A DNA stretch of 64,000 nt from an uncultured Lachnospiraceae bacterium (GTDB lineage Bacteria > Bacillota > Clostridia > Lachnospirales > Lachnospiraceae). This document shows, in pieces, positions 33,977 to 44,005 of this stretch. The notes beneath the pieces are model-generated. The model had not been told where the DNA came from. It ran no database searches and saw only the letters and a program-made list of their open reading frames with translations. The translations under genes and the position numbers were made by a program. Every line of letters begins with the position of its first letter. The first letter of the stretch is position 1. The stretch lies in contig CAJKWK010000005.1 in assembly GCA_905203555.1 (NCBI GenBank), positions 28,554 to 92,553 of the forward strand, in the 5' to 3' direction.

Positions 33977-34871
33977 GTTAAAACATATTACAAAATCTTT
34001 CGGTGAAACCAATGCGGTCAATGATGTGTCTGCTGTCATTCAGGATGGAATGATCTTTGGCCTTGTCGGAAGCAATGGCGCCGGAAAAAGCACGCTTTTA
34101 AGATTGATTTCCGGCATCTACAGACCGGAAAATGGAAGTATTACATTAGACGGATTTTCCATATTTGAAACACCTGCCAGCAAACAGCAGATCTGTTTTT
34201 TATCTGACACTGCAAACTTCTTTCCAAATGCAACGGCTGAAAGCATGTGTCATTATTATCAATTGAACTATCCGGATTTTAACAGAGACTATTTCTTTAA
34301 ATTGATTCAAAAGTTCAACATTCCGGCAAGAAAAAAGCTCCAGACTTTTTCGAAAGGACAAAAAAAGCAAATCACTCTGCTTCTCGGTCTGTGTACAGGA
34401 ACCAGATATCTGCTCTGTGATGAAACTTTTGACGGACTGGATCCGGTGATGCGCCAGACAATTAAGAGCTTGTTTGCAGCGGAACTGATGAAACGAGACT
34501 TTACCCCCATCATATCCTCCCATAATCTACGGGAATTGGAGGATATCTGTGATACCGTAGGTTTGATTCATAACGGAAAACTTCTCTTCACAAGAGATCT
34601 GGATACGATGAAATGCAATATCAACAAGATTCAATGTGTAATTTCTGACCATGCCAAAGAAGAAGAACTTCTTTCTGAATTATCCATTCTGCAATATGAA
34701 AAGAATGGTTCTCTTCTAACGATCACAGCACGCGGATCCAGAGATGAGATTTTAAAACATACCATGGACAAAGAACCGGTTTTTGCCGAAGTTCTTCCTT
34801 TATCTCTTGAAGAAATCTTTATCAGCGAAACGGAGGTGGCAGGATATGACTTCAAAGACTTCTTGCAATAA
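33969..34871 (+). CDS. ABC transporter ATP-binding protein of the GntR operon
   Basis: 300 residues. Walker A GSNGAGKST near 36, a signature FSKGQKKQ replacing the usual LSGGQ, and Walker B YLLCDETFDGLDP, where the usual Pro after DE is Thr. The start is ATG 33969 after GAGGAGG, since the in-frame ATG at 33954 lacks a ribosome site. Known YtrA-operon transporters respond to cell-wall antibiotics; transport substrate here is unknown. Confidence 0.92.
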   Translation: MLELKHITKSFGETNAVNDVSAVIQDGMIFGLVGSNGAGKSTLLRLISGIYRPENGSITLDGFSIFETPASKQQICFLSDTANFFPNATAESMCHYYQLNYPDFNRDYFFKLIQKFNIPARKKLQTFSKGQKKQITLLLGLCTGTRYLLCDETFDGLDPVMRQTIKSLFAAELMKRDFTPIISSHNLRELEDICDTVGLIHNGKLLFTRDLDTMKCNINKIQCVISDHAKEEELLSELSILQYEKNGSLLTITARGSRDEILKHTMDKEPVFAEVLPLSLEEIFISETEVAGYDFKDFLQ

Positions 34872-36996
34872 TTCAACTTCACATAAGTTTTCCATTTTTT
34901 ATGGAAACTATATCAAGGAAAATATCAGACAGAGAGGCTGGCTTGCCGCAGTGTCTTTGATCGTTTTTTTCCTTCTGCATACAGTTTATATCACACTGGA
35001 TATTGAAAACTATTTAAATACTGTCGGTATGGAATATATCTCCTCTTATCAGGAACTGCTGCCGTTTCTGTTGTCCGGCGTAAACAATCCATTTTCCACA
35101 CTGGCGCTGATTCTTCTTGCAATCACCTGTGCTGTAAGCGGCTACGCCTTTCTGCATCAGCCGAAAAGTGTAGACTTTTACCATGGATTTCCATTAAAGA
35201 GAACGCAATGGTTTACGATTTCCTATATCAGTGGATTATTGATTTATCTAATTCCATATTTACTTGCCAGCCTATGCACGCTTCTTACTGCAAGTTTTAA
35301 AGGAATTCTTGTTTCCACTAACTTTGTGCCTTCTATTTTGGCAATTTTAGGCAACATTTTAGGATTTCTGATTTTGTATCACACTGCTATCCTCGCTATG
35401 ATGCTGACCGGTCAACTGGTTGCAGGCGCTCTTGCCGCATGTGTTCTGATCGTATATGGTTTCATGTTGGAAACTTTGTTCTCCGGATTAATCAGTACGT
35501 TTTTACACACCCACTTTTCACCGGTATATTCACAGTATTATACTACAGCAAGTACCCTGATGACTGAAGAATCTTTATCGAACCTACTGTCTCCTTTGGG
35601 AATTTTTACTTTGCTGACTCGTATTTCTGTACCCGGAATACCGATGCTTATTCTGTTTCTATACGCTATTATCATTGCCGCGGCGCTCTGGTTTGCAGCC
35701 CGAACCCTCTACCAGAAGCGTGCATTGGAATGTGCAGGGAACGCACTGGCTTATCCGAAAACAGCGTCCTTTATCAAAGTATTGATCGTAATACCAACTG
35801 CATTATTTATCGGGTTATATGCCGGAAGTTTTTATTATGGAACCGGAACAAAATGGATCATTTTTATCAGTATTCTGACCGCCATTTTATTATGTGGGAT
35901 CATTGAATTCATATACTCGCGGGATCTATCACAGCTATTCCGAAGAAAATGGTCTTCCTTGATTTCTATATTAGCAGTCATCGGTATTTTGGCAGTTATG
36001 CGATTTGACCTCTTTCATTATGATACCTGGCTTCCGGACAAGGAAAAACTGGAAAGTATGTCCCTCTACAGCGACTCCTATTCCAAATATTTCCAGTATC
36101 CGGCAGTTAAACCGGATATGGATAATTCCACATTTGTAAATACGCAATACTATACATTATACGCCGATGATGCACAACAGACAGATTTTTCTGCGATTTA
36201 TGCTCTTGCAAAAGAAGGAATCCACAATCATGATCTCGGATTTACTTCTGACCGGCTTTATCAAGAAGGCATGGAAGATTTTATCAGTATCGTAATTCGA
36301 TATAATCAGACAAATGGGAAAACCGCATACCGTTCTTACCTGGTAGAGAAAAACAGTCTGCTGAAGTGTTTGGAATCCCTTTCCAAGTCAGAACAATATC
36401 GAAAAGATCTGTTTCCGGCTTTCCATATAAAAAGCAGCGAAATCGAAAGCATAAATGTCAGTGACCTGTTAACCCATACACCACTGCGGCTTACAGAAGA
36501 ACAAAAGGATTCCCTTTTAAAGGCATATCAGAAAGATCTTCTGCAAGTAGATATTTCCGATATGAATAACACCGGTTCTATTGGAAGCTTTTCATTTCAA
36601 ATGAAATCAACCCAAAATAATGCTTCTGATACAGAGCTGTATACAAATCAAATATCCAATTTGTATATTTATAGAACTTATAAAAATACACTCAACTTAC
36701 TTCATGAATATGGATATCCAATTTGTACCGGAATTCAAGCAGAGGATGTTGTCCAAATGACCTCTTTAACCTCATCTGATGCAAAAGAAACTACTACCCT
36801 AAACGCATTAGATTATTCCACTGATATAGAAGAAACCCGTACTCCAATCACTGATTCTGTGGAAATGCAAAAACTATTAGATCATATCACATATGCTCCT
36901 ATAGGGATTACCGGTTATAAGGACAGCACAGATGCTGTTGAAGTTTTATTAAAAGATGAAGCAGCCGCCAGACGTTATCAACTGTTTTCTGAATAA
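34846..36996 (+). CDS. Large ABC transporter permease
   Basis: 716 residues. About 30 residues into the protein a first membrane helix begins (AAVSLIVFFLLHTVY), with some ten or more helices up to about residue 390 (ending with SLISILAVIGILAVM). The remaining 320 residues are soluble, with the stretch TEEQKDSLLKAYQKDLLQVD, and probably face outside. The start is ATG 34846 after GGAGG, overlapping the ATPase gene by 26 bases. The big extracytoplasmic C-terminal domain is unlike simple ABC-2 permeases and suggests a sensing or envelope-bound role. Confidence 0.85.
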   Translation: MTSKTSCNNSTSHKFSIFYGNYIKENIRQRGWLAAVSLIVFFLLHTVYITLDIENYLNTVGMEYISSYQELLPFLLSGVNNPFSTLALILLAITCAVSGYAFLHQPKSVDFYHGFPLKRTQWFTISYISGLLIYLIPYLLASLCTLLTASFKGILVSTNFVPSILAILGNILGFLILYHTAILAMMLTGQLVAGALAACVLIVYGFMLETLFSGLISTFLHTHFSPVYSQYYTTASTLMTEESLSNLLSPLGIFTLLTRISVPGIPMLILFLYAIIIAAALWFAARTLYQKRALECAGNALAYPKTASFIKVLIVIPTALFIGLYAGSFYYGTGTKWIIFISILTAILLCGIIEFIYSRDLSQLFRRKWSSLISILAVIGILAVMRFDLFHYDTWLPDKEKLESMSLYSDSYSKYFQYPAVKPDMDNSTFVNTQYYTLYADDAQQTDFSAIYALAKEGIHNHDLGFTSDRLYQEGMEDFISIVIRYNQTNGKTAYRSYLVEKNSLLKCLESLSKSEQYRKDLFPAFHIKSSEIESINVSDLLTHTPLRLTEEQKDSLLKAYQKDLLQVDISDMNNTGSIGSFSFQMKSTQNNASDTELYTNQISNLYIYRTYKNTLNLLHEYGYPICTGIQAEDVVQMTSLTSSDAKETTTLNALDYSTDIEETRTPITDSVEMQKLLDHITYAPIGITGYKDSTDAVEVLLKDEAAARRYQLFSE

Positions 36997-37012
36997 ACTC
37001 TAAACCGTCTAC

Positions 37013-37046
37013 CGGACTTGTTTTATCGCATGCATAACAATAAAAA
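37013..37046. repeat. Interspersed repeat copy 1
   Basis: CGGACTTGTTTTATCGCATG followed by CATAACAATAAAAAA. A nearly identical block occurs at 40308-40341. Both lie directly at the exit of a minus-strand terminator. Confidence 0.8.
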
Positions 37047-37088
37047 ATACTGTGGTATCATTGCAAACCGATACCACAGTATTTTTTT
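37042..37088. terminator. Bidirectional terminator between the ABC permease and the debranching enzyme
   Basis: AAAAAATACTGTGGTATC (37042-37059) pairs perfectly with GATACCACAGTATTTTTT (37070-37087) across a 10-base loop. Confidence 0.92.
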
Positions 37089-39218
37089 ACTTATCTCTTC
37101 CTGTAAAAATCGCAACCGAACGGGGACGCATAATAAATTCTCCATCGATTCTTTGTTCCTTCCCTTCCGGATAACAATACTGTCCGTTTCCGTCTCCATA
37201 CGTATTTACACTCAAATACCATGCACCTTGATTATTCAGATTCGGCAAAGTTATCCGAACATCCTCCCAGTATGTATTTACCGCCATGTACACAAGATCA
37301 TCGCAGCCTCGTTCTTTGTCATATCCTGCAAAACTGATTGCCTGCGTCCTTACATCCTTATCCAAAACCGTCCGTTCCGCCATTGCATTGTGTGCGCTCA
37401 TCGGACTCATACCACAAACTGCATCCGGCAGTCTTTTTCGAATGATTGGATGGCGATGGCGATATGCTATCATAAATTTGAAAAATTCAAACAAATCTCT
37501 GTTTTTTTCCAACAAACTCCAATCCAGCCAAGAAACCTCATTATCTTGACAATAAGAATTGTTATTTCCATATTGTGTATTTCCAAATTCATCTCCTGCA
37601 AAAAACATCGGAGTTCCTCTGCTGCACATCAAAACCGCACAGGCATTTCGGATCATCCGGTGACGCAGTTTCAAAACTTCCGGATGATCTGTTTCACCTT
37701 CCCAGCCACAGTTCCAGCTGCGGTTATCATTTGCACCGTCTGTATTATTCCAGCCATTCGCTTCATTGTGTTTCTCGTTATATGAATATAGATCATATAA
37801 CGTAAATCCATCATGACAGGTCAAAAAATTCACACAGGAATTATATCCTGCATAGCGTTCATTTCCTTCCTGCGTATAACCACCATACAAATCTCCGGAT
37901 CCCGCAAAACTCCATGCGGCAGTCCAGGCCTCCCAGTTATCGCCTTTCAGATAACCACGCACTGAATCCCTGTATCTTCCATTCCACTCTGCCCAACGCT
38001 TGCTGGCAGGGAATCTTCCTACCTGATACATCCCGCCGGCATCCCATGCCTCTGCAATCAATTTCACATTACTTAGAACCGGATTATACGCAAGACTTTC
38101 CAACAGCGGTGGCTTATTCATCGGAGAACCGTCTTCATTTCTTCCCAAAATACTGGCAAGATCAAATCGAAATCCGTCGATCCGGTAATTAATCGTCCAA
38201 TATTGCAGGCACTCCAAAATCATCTGTCGTACAACCGGATGATTACAGTTCAGGGTGTTCCCACATCCACTAAAATTATAATAATTTCCGTCCGGTGTCA
38301 GCATATAATACATACGATTGTCAAATCCTTTAAAACAGAATGTCGGTCCCTTTTCATTTCCTTCCGCTGTATGGTTAAACACAACGTCCAAAATCACTTC
38401 GATTCCATTTTCATGGAGTTCTTTGATCAATGTTTTTAATTCTGTGCCCTCATGATTATATTCTTCTGTTGCATTATAACTGGTATTCGGTGCGAAAAAA
38501 CTGACACTGTTATATCCCCAGTATTCCAATAATTTTTTCCCATCGATTTCCCGCTGATTCATATTTTCATCAAACTCAAAAATCGGCATCAGTTCTACTG
38601 CATTGACTCCCAGCTCTTTTAGATACGGTATCTTCTCCCGCAATCCATCAAAAGTTCCTTTATTCTGCACTCCGGAAGAAGGGTGTTTCGTAAAGCCGCG
38701 CACATGCAATTCATAAATAATCAAATCGCTCAATTCACGATTCGACTGTGGCATATCTCCCCAGTCAAATACATCTTTTACGACACGGGCATGATAGGCG
38801 CCTTTCTTTTTTCTCCCCAAATCCTCTGCCCTGCAACCGCCTTCGCATAAGGATCCAATAAAATATTCTTTTTGTCAAATAAAAATCCTTTCTCCGGATT
38901 ATACGGACCATCTACCCGATATGCATACTCAAACTCTTCTATATTAAGTCCGAAAACAATCATAGAATAAACATCACCTATCTTATATTCTTCCGGGAAC
39001 GGAAGAATAGCATAAGGTTCTTCTTCCCCTCGATGAAACAGTAATAGTTCACAGGAGGTACCACGATGTGTGTGCACTGTAAAATTCACTCCAATTGGAA
39101 GTGCCATTGCCCCATTCACATCAAACAACCCCGGTCGTACCGGAAATCCATTCACTTCCCCCAATGGATTAACAGATAATTGCGCAGCCATTGTATACTC
39201 ATGTTTAAAATGTTTCAT
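37087..39218 (-). pseudogene. glgX: Glycogen debranching enzyme (GlgX/pullulanase type), frameshifted
   Basis: Two overlapping frames together make one GH13 isoamylase-type protein of 710 residues. The first (from ATG 39218) carries the CBM48 domain and stops just after AGQRIWGEKRK; the second resumes at KKGAYHARVVKDVFDWG and holds the catalytic domain with FRFDLAS (nucleophile Asp), IAEAWDAGG (acid/base Glu) and LTCHDGFTLYD. The break is at an A6 run on the coding strand (38807-38812 as T6), where seven As would keep the frame. The enzyme would cut alpha-1,6 branches of glycogen or starch. Either a real mutation, a homopolymer sequencing error, or a site where slippage restores the product. 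Confidence 0.88.
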
Positions 39219-39245
39219 ATGTTCTCTTTTAACTCCTCTTTTATA

Positions 39246-40229
39246 TTATTCCAACACTTCATCCATCACGCGCCATGCATTCTTCCAGCATATCTTATCC
39301 AGTTGACGTTCTGTAATTCCTGCCGCTTTGCACGCATCCCATACCAGTTCCATCTGTCCCACATGGGAAATATATCCCTCTTGGATATCAGTTTCAAATC
39401 CATCAAAATCCGTTCCAATGGCAACCACGTCTTCCCCTGCTGTTTCTATCATATATTTGGCATGCCGGGCTATGTCCGCAACAATCACCTGACCATCTGT
39501 CTTTAAAAAAAACGGATAAAAGTTCAGCCCGGCAACACCGCCCTTTTCTGACAATGCCCGGAGCATCTCATCAGATAAATTTCTCGAATGCTGACACAAC
39601 ACCCTGGCATTGGAATGAGATGCTATCACCGGAGTCTTGCTATGATGAATACAATCCCAGAAACCGCCGTCCGATAAATGAGAGACATCGATCAGCATTT
39701 TCCGTTCATTCATCTGCTCAATTACATCGATTCCAAAAGGTTTCAAACCACGTTCCATCACCGCTCGTTCCCTGCTGTTCGGAAATCCGATGCAATTCTC
39801 ATAATTCCATGTCAAAGTAATTAAACGAACATCCCTTTCGTATAATTGTTCCAACCGCTCCATCTTTCCATTCAGCACACCGCCTTCTTCCACCGTTGCC
39901 AGACCATACACCATACGCTTGCACTGTTCTGCTTCCTTTCGGGTATGGAAAACCTGAAACTGTTCCGATTCTTCCCCTTTCAAAGAATCTAACAACATTA
40001 TAACTTCTGTCCACGCTTTTTCCCACACTTCAGGCGAAAACTTCTCCCCATATCCCCCACCGGAAGAATATTTTCCCGCATCTGTAAAACATGCAAAATA
40101 CTGTATCCATGTTCCGCTTTCCCGTAACCGCTCCAAATCCACACATAGTTCATTCTTATTAAGATTCTGATGCATTCCAGCATTCTGAAGTTCACTTATA
40201 GTATCGCAGTGCATATCGATTACTTTCAT
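39246..40229 (-). CDS. Membrane dipeptidase family M19 (renal-dipeptidase-like)
   Basis: Zinc dipeptidase of 327 residues. Metal ligands: DMHCDT at the N-terminus, the bridging Glu in TVEEGGVLNG, His in DVSHLSDGGFWD and HSNAR. IGTDFDGFET near the end is also typical. No signal peptide, so it is probably cytoplasmic and hydrolyses dipeptides, including some with D-residues. The start is ATG 40229 after GAGGA. Its stop is 28 bases before the frame-disrupted glgX start region, on the same strand. Confidence 0.92.
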   Translation of the reverse strand: MKVIDMHCDTISELQNAGMHQNLNKNELCVDLERLRESGTWIQYFACFTDAGKYSSGGGYGEKFSPEVWEKAWTEVIMLLDSLKGEESEQFQVFHTRKEAEQCKRMVYGLATVEEGGVLNGKMERLEQLYERDVRLITLTWNYENCIGFPNSRERAVMERGLKPFGIDVIEQMNERKMLIDVSHLSDGGFWDCIHHSKTPVIASHSNARVLCQHSRNLSDEMLRALSEKGGVAGLNFYPFFLKTDGQVIVADIARHAKYMIETAGEDVVAIGTDFDGFETDIQEGYISHVGQMELVWDACKAAGITERQLDKICWKNAWRVMDEVLE

Positions 40230-40307
40230 ATAGATTCTCCTCAACTGTATAATATCATTTCTATTTTATCACGAAATTTATCATTTATCACACTTAAAAC
40301 TGTCCAC

Positions 40308-40341
40308 TGGACTGTTTTATCGCATGCATGACAATAAAAAA
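40308..40341. repeat. Interspersed repeat copy 2
   Basis: TGGACTGTTTTATCGCATGC followed by ATGACAATAAAAAA; matches 37013-37046 with one substitution and one gap. The core ATCGCATGCAT contains a palindromic GCATGC. Confidence 0.8.
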
Positions 40342-40380
40342 CAGGTCAAAAAAGTTCCTCTCCTTTTTGACCTGCATCAT
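40336..40380 (-). terminator. Terminator of the pheS-pheT-queA operon
   Basis: On the minus strand, CAGGTCAAAAA pairs with TTTTTGACCTG across a short loop just after the queA stop, followed by TTTTTTATTG. Confidence 0.88.
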
Positions 40381-40382
40381 TG

Positions 40383-41408
40383 CTATTCAATAAACATCGC
40401 ATCCCCAAATGAGAAAAACCGATATCTTTCTTTTACAGCCTCTTCATAAGCTGCCAAAACATGTTCTCGACCTGCCAGTGCAGATATCAGCATAATCAAC
40501 GTGGACTCCGGCAAATGAAAATTCGTAATCAGACAATCCAATACTTTGAATTGATATCCCGGATAAATAAAAATCTCTGTCCAGCCACTGCATGCTTTCA
40601 AATGACCATTTTCATCGGCTGCTGATTCAATCGTACGACAACTTGTCGTTCCAACACAGATTACTCGTCCTCCGTTTTCCTTCGCACGATTAATCTTCTC
40701 TGCCGCCTCTTCTTCAATCTGATAAAATTCAGAATGCATATGATGCTCTGTCACATCTTCCACCTTCACCGGTCGGAATGTCCCCAAGCCCACATGCAAA
40801 GTTACTCTGGCAATCTCTACCCCTTTTTTCTGAATCTCTTCCAACAGTTCCGGTGTGAAATGCAATCCGGCTGTTGGCGCTGCTGCTGATCCTTCATGCG
40901 TCGCATATACTGTATTATACCGATTTCGATCCTGCAGCTGGTGTGTAATATACGGTGGCAGCGGCATCTGCCCCAATTGATCCAGTACCTCTTCAAAGAT
41001 TCCCTCATAATGGAACTGAATCAAACGGTTTCCTTCTTCAACCACATCGATTACTTCCCCGATCAATAAGCCATTCCCAAAACTCACCCGTGCACCGACT
41101 TTCATTTTCCTTCCCGGTTTCACAAGCGTTTCCCAGACGTCATTCTCTTTTCGTTTCAGCAAAAGTACTTCAATCTTAGCACCGGTCCCCACACGTTCTC
41201 CGATCAAACGAGCCGGAATCACCTTGGTATCATTGATCACAAGACAATCTCCCGGTTTCAAATACTCGATAATATCTTTAAATACACGATGTTCCCTTTC
41301 TCCTGTTTTCTTATTCAGAACAAGCAGGCGTGAAGAGGAACGGTCTTCCAGAGGATCCTGTGCGATTAACTCCTCCGGAAGATCATAATAAAAATCACTT
41401 GTTTTCAA
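40383..41408 (-). CDS. queA: S-adenosylmethionine:tRNA ribosyltransferase-isomerase
   Basis: Penultimate step of queuosine synthesis in tRNA anticodons. 341 residues, normal. Family segments: [20 protein letters not shown] at the N-terminus, [26 protein letters not shown] and [13 protein letters not shown]. The start is a TTG at 41408 with AGAGAGGA 8 bases upstream; no ATG fits. It follows pheT after 15 bases, so it is read under the phenylalanine T-box. Confidence 0.95.
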   Translation of the reverse strand: MKTSDFYYDLPEELIAQDPLEDRSSSRLLVLNKKTGEREHRVFKDIIEYLKPGDCLVINDTKVIPARLIGERVGTGAKIEVLLLKRKENDVWETLVKPGRKMKVGARVSFGNGLLIGEVIDVVEEGNRLIQFHYEGIFEEVLDQLGQMPLPPYITHQLQDRNRYNTVYATHEGSAAAPTAGLHFTPELLEEIQKKGVEIARVTLHVGLGTFRPVKVEDVTEHHMHSEFYQIEEEAAEKINRAKENGGRVICVGTTSCRTIESAADENGHLKACSGWTEIFIYPGYQFKVLDCLITNFHLPESTLIMLISALAGREHVLAAYEEAVKERYRFFSFGDAMFIE

Positions 41409-41423
41409 TGTTTTCGTCCTCTC

Positions 41424-43844
41424 TTATTTACGCAGCTCGATTCCCATACCTTCCAATGCATTCAGGATACGTTCCATTGCTGCAGTTACCTCTGCATCTT
41501 CCAGTGTTTTGTCCATTGCCCGGAACACGATAGAATATGCAACTGACTTAAATCCCTCTTTGATCTGTGCACCTTCATACAAGTCAAACAATGCATAACT
41601 TTCCAGATGTTTTCCACCTTTTGCAGCAATGACTTCTTCAATCTGTCCAACCAGAATCTCCTTTGGAACTACCATACTGATGTCACGAGTTACAGCCGGA
41701 TATTTTGCAATTCCAGTATATTTTCTATCGAAAGTTGCGTATTCCATAATTGCAGGCATATCAATCACCGCAATATATGCTTGTTCTCCGATTCCATAAG
41801 TATCTGCAACTTCAGGATGTACCTCACCCAGATATCCGACTACATTTCCATCATAAAGAATATTTGCCTGACGTCCCGGATGCAGATATGGCTTACCGGC
41901 ATTCGGATCATACTTTTCTTTTCCGCTCATTCCGATTTTTTCAAAGAATTCTTCAATTACACCCTTCATAGTGAAGAAGTCTCCTTCTCCATACATTCCA
42001 AGTGTAAACTGCATACGCTCTTCCGGAAGTTCTGTTAATGGGAGCTGTTTTGGCAAATAAATATTTCCCAATTCATACAATCTAACATCTTTATTTCTTC
42101 GATTATAGTTTGTCGCAAGAGAAGTCAGCATTCCATGAAGGGATGTCGTTCTCATCACACTATAATCCTCACCCAGTGGATTCATAATGTCTACTGTACG
42201 ACGCAGTTCCGAATCAACTGGGAGCAAAAGCTTATCAAATACTTTTGGACTTTCAAACGAATAGGTCATTCCCTGGCTAAATCCACAAAATTCTGCGATA
42301 TCTCTTGCAATCTGTTCAATTCTCAACTTAAATGTCATCTTTCCGGCAGTTGCCTCTCCACTCGGAAGTGTAGTCGGAATATTATCATATCCGTAAAATC
42401 TGGCTACTTCCTCAGCCAAATCAGAAAGACGGAATAAATCATGACGGAATGTCGGTGCAATTACTTCCTTTGTTTCTGCATCGTAATCCAGTTCAATTTT
42501 CTTGAAATAAGCAAGCATCTGCTCTTCAGAAATCTCTGTTCCAAGCATTGCATTGATCTTCCCTGCATCAAACGGTACACGAACTGGTTCTTTTACCTTG
42601 CTATACACATCTACTGTTCCGCCAACAACTTCACCGGCTCCCAATTCCTCTATCAGCTGACAAGCACGATCAATTGCAGCTTTTGCATTGTTCGGATCCA
42701 GTCCCTTCTCAAATTTACCGGATGCATCTGTTCGAAGTCCAACACGCTTGCTGGACTTTCGGATATTTACCCCATCAAAACATGCGGCTTCAAACAACAT
42801 TGTTTTCACATCATCTGTAATCATGGAATTTTCTCCGCCCATAATTCCGGCAATTCCAATCGCTTTTTCTCCGTCACAGATCATCAGCACATCTTGATCC
42901 AGTTTTCGCTCCTGTCCGTCTAATGTAACAAACGTATCTCCGTCTTTTGCATTTTTTACAATAATCTCATGTCCTGAAACAAGATCTAAATCATAGGCAT
43001 GCATCGGCTGACCATACTCTTCCATGACATAATTTGTAATATCGACCAGATTGTTAATTGGACGAATACCAACAGATGCCAGTCTTCTCTGCATCCAGAC
43101 CGGAGATGGTCCAATCTTAATATTTTTTACAACCCTTGCACAATAACGTGAACACAAATCTGTATTTTCAACTGAAACTTTTACATAATCATTTACATCT
43201 TCATCATTTCCTGTTTCAGTCACAACCGGAGGTACAAACTCCTTATCAAATGTTGCCGCTGCTTCGCGGGCAATTCCGATCACGCTGTAGCAATCTACTC
43301 TATTTGATGTAACTTCATATTCAAAGACAACATCATCTCTTCCCAATGCTTTGATGGCATCTCCGCCTACTTCTGCATCTTCCGGGAAGATATAGATTCC
43401 ATTTTCCGGCGCCTCCGGATACATATTTGTATCAGAACCAAGCTCCTCAATGGAACACATCATTCCATAACTTTCCACTCCGCGAAGTTTTCCTTTTTTA
43501 ATCTTGATTCCTCCCGGAACCCGCTGCCCCGGCTCATGTCCGCCTGCTACACGTCCACCGTCTAACACAACCGGAACTTTAGCGCCTTCAAATACATTCT
43601 TTGCACCGGTTACAATCTGCACGCTCTCTGTTCCAACATTGACCTGACAAACAACCAGCTTATCCGCATCCGGATGTTTTTCAATCTTATCAATCTGTCC
43701 AATGACGATTTTTTCCAAGTCTGCATCCAGCTCTTCAAAGCCTTCTACCTTTGTTCCTGACAATGTCATTGCATCTGTATATTCCTGCGCTGTCACATCC
43801 AAATCAGGGACATACGCTTTTACCCATGATAATGAAGTATTCAT
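41424..43844 (-). CDS. pheT: Phenylalanyl-tRNA synthetase beta chain
   Basis: 806 residues with the full bacterial layout: EMAP-like tRNA-binding OB domain (about 40-150, KHPDADKLVVCQVN), B3/B4 editing domain, B5 domain, catalytic-like core, and the C-terminal FDX-ACB domain starting near KYPAVTRDISMVV. It forms an alpha2-beta2 tetramer with PheS. Start ATG 43844 follows GAGG. A 161-base gap separates it from pheS, unusually long for this pair. Confidence 0.97.
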   Translation of the reverse strand: MNTSLSWVKAYVPDLDVTAQEYTDAMTLSGTKVEGFEELDADLEKIVIGQIDKIEKHPDADKLVVCQVNVGTESVQIVTGAKNVFEGAKVPVVLDGGRVAGGHEPGQRVPGGIKIKKGKLRGVESYGMMCSIEELGSDTNMYPEAPENGIYIFPEDAEVGGDAIKALGRDDVVFEYEVTSNRVDCYSVIGIAREAAATFDKEFVPPVVTETGNDEDVNDYVKVSVENTDLCSRYCARVVKNIKIGPSPVWMQRRLASVGIRPINNLVDITNYVMEEYGQPMHAYDLDLVSGHEIIVKNAKDGDTFVTLDGQERKLDQDVLMICDGEKAIGIAGIMGGENSMITDDVKTMLFEAACFDGVNIRKSSKRVGLRTDASGKFEKGLDPNNAKAAIDRACQLIEELGAGEVVGGTVDVYSKVKEPVRVPFDAGKINAMLGTEISEEQMLAYFKKIELDYDAETKEVIAPTFRHDLFRLSDLAEEVARFYGYDNIPTTLPSGEATAGKMTFKLRIEQIARDIAEFCGFSQGMTYSFESPKVFDKLLLPVDSELRRTVDIMNPLGEDYSVMRTTSLHGMLTSLATNYNRRNKDVRLYELGNIYLPKQLPLTELPEERMQFTLGMYGEGDFFTMKGVIEEFFEKIGMSGKEKYDPNAGKPYLHPGRQANILYDGNVVGYLGEVHPEVADTYGIGEQAYIAVIDMPAIMEYATFDRKYTGIAKYPAVTRDISMVVPKEILVGQIEEVIAAKGGKHLESYALFDLYEGAQIKEGFKSVAYSIVFRAMDKTLEDAEVTAAMERILNALEGMGIELRK

Positions 43845-44005
43845 TTTCCTTTTCCTCGCTTTTTATATAATATTTCCAAATACTCAAGAATCTCGCTGCA
43901 TACGCAGCAGCCGCATCACTTTGTGATGCTCTCCAATTCTTTCGTGCCGCTCGCACTAACAAGTAAATGCTCACTGTGTTCGCGCTTCCTTGTTTATTGT
44001 GCTCG
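43845..44005 (-). other. Structured spacer between pheS and pheT
   Basis: 161 bases with several nested inverted repeats (GCATCAC/GTGATGC, CTGCGTATGCAG) and GC-richer than the genes around it; no reading frame. It may be an inserted small repeat element or an RNA structure affecting the PheS:PheT ratio. Confidence 0.5.
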
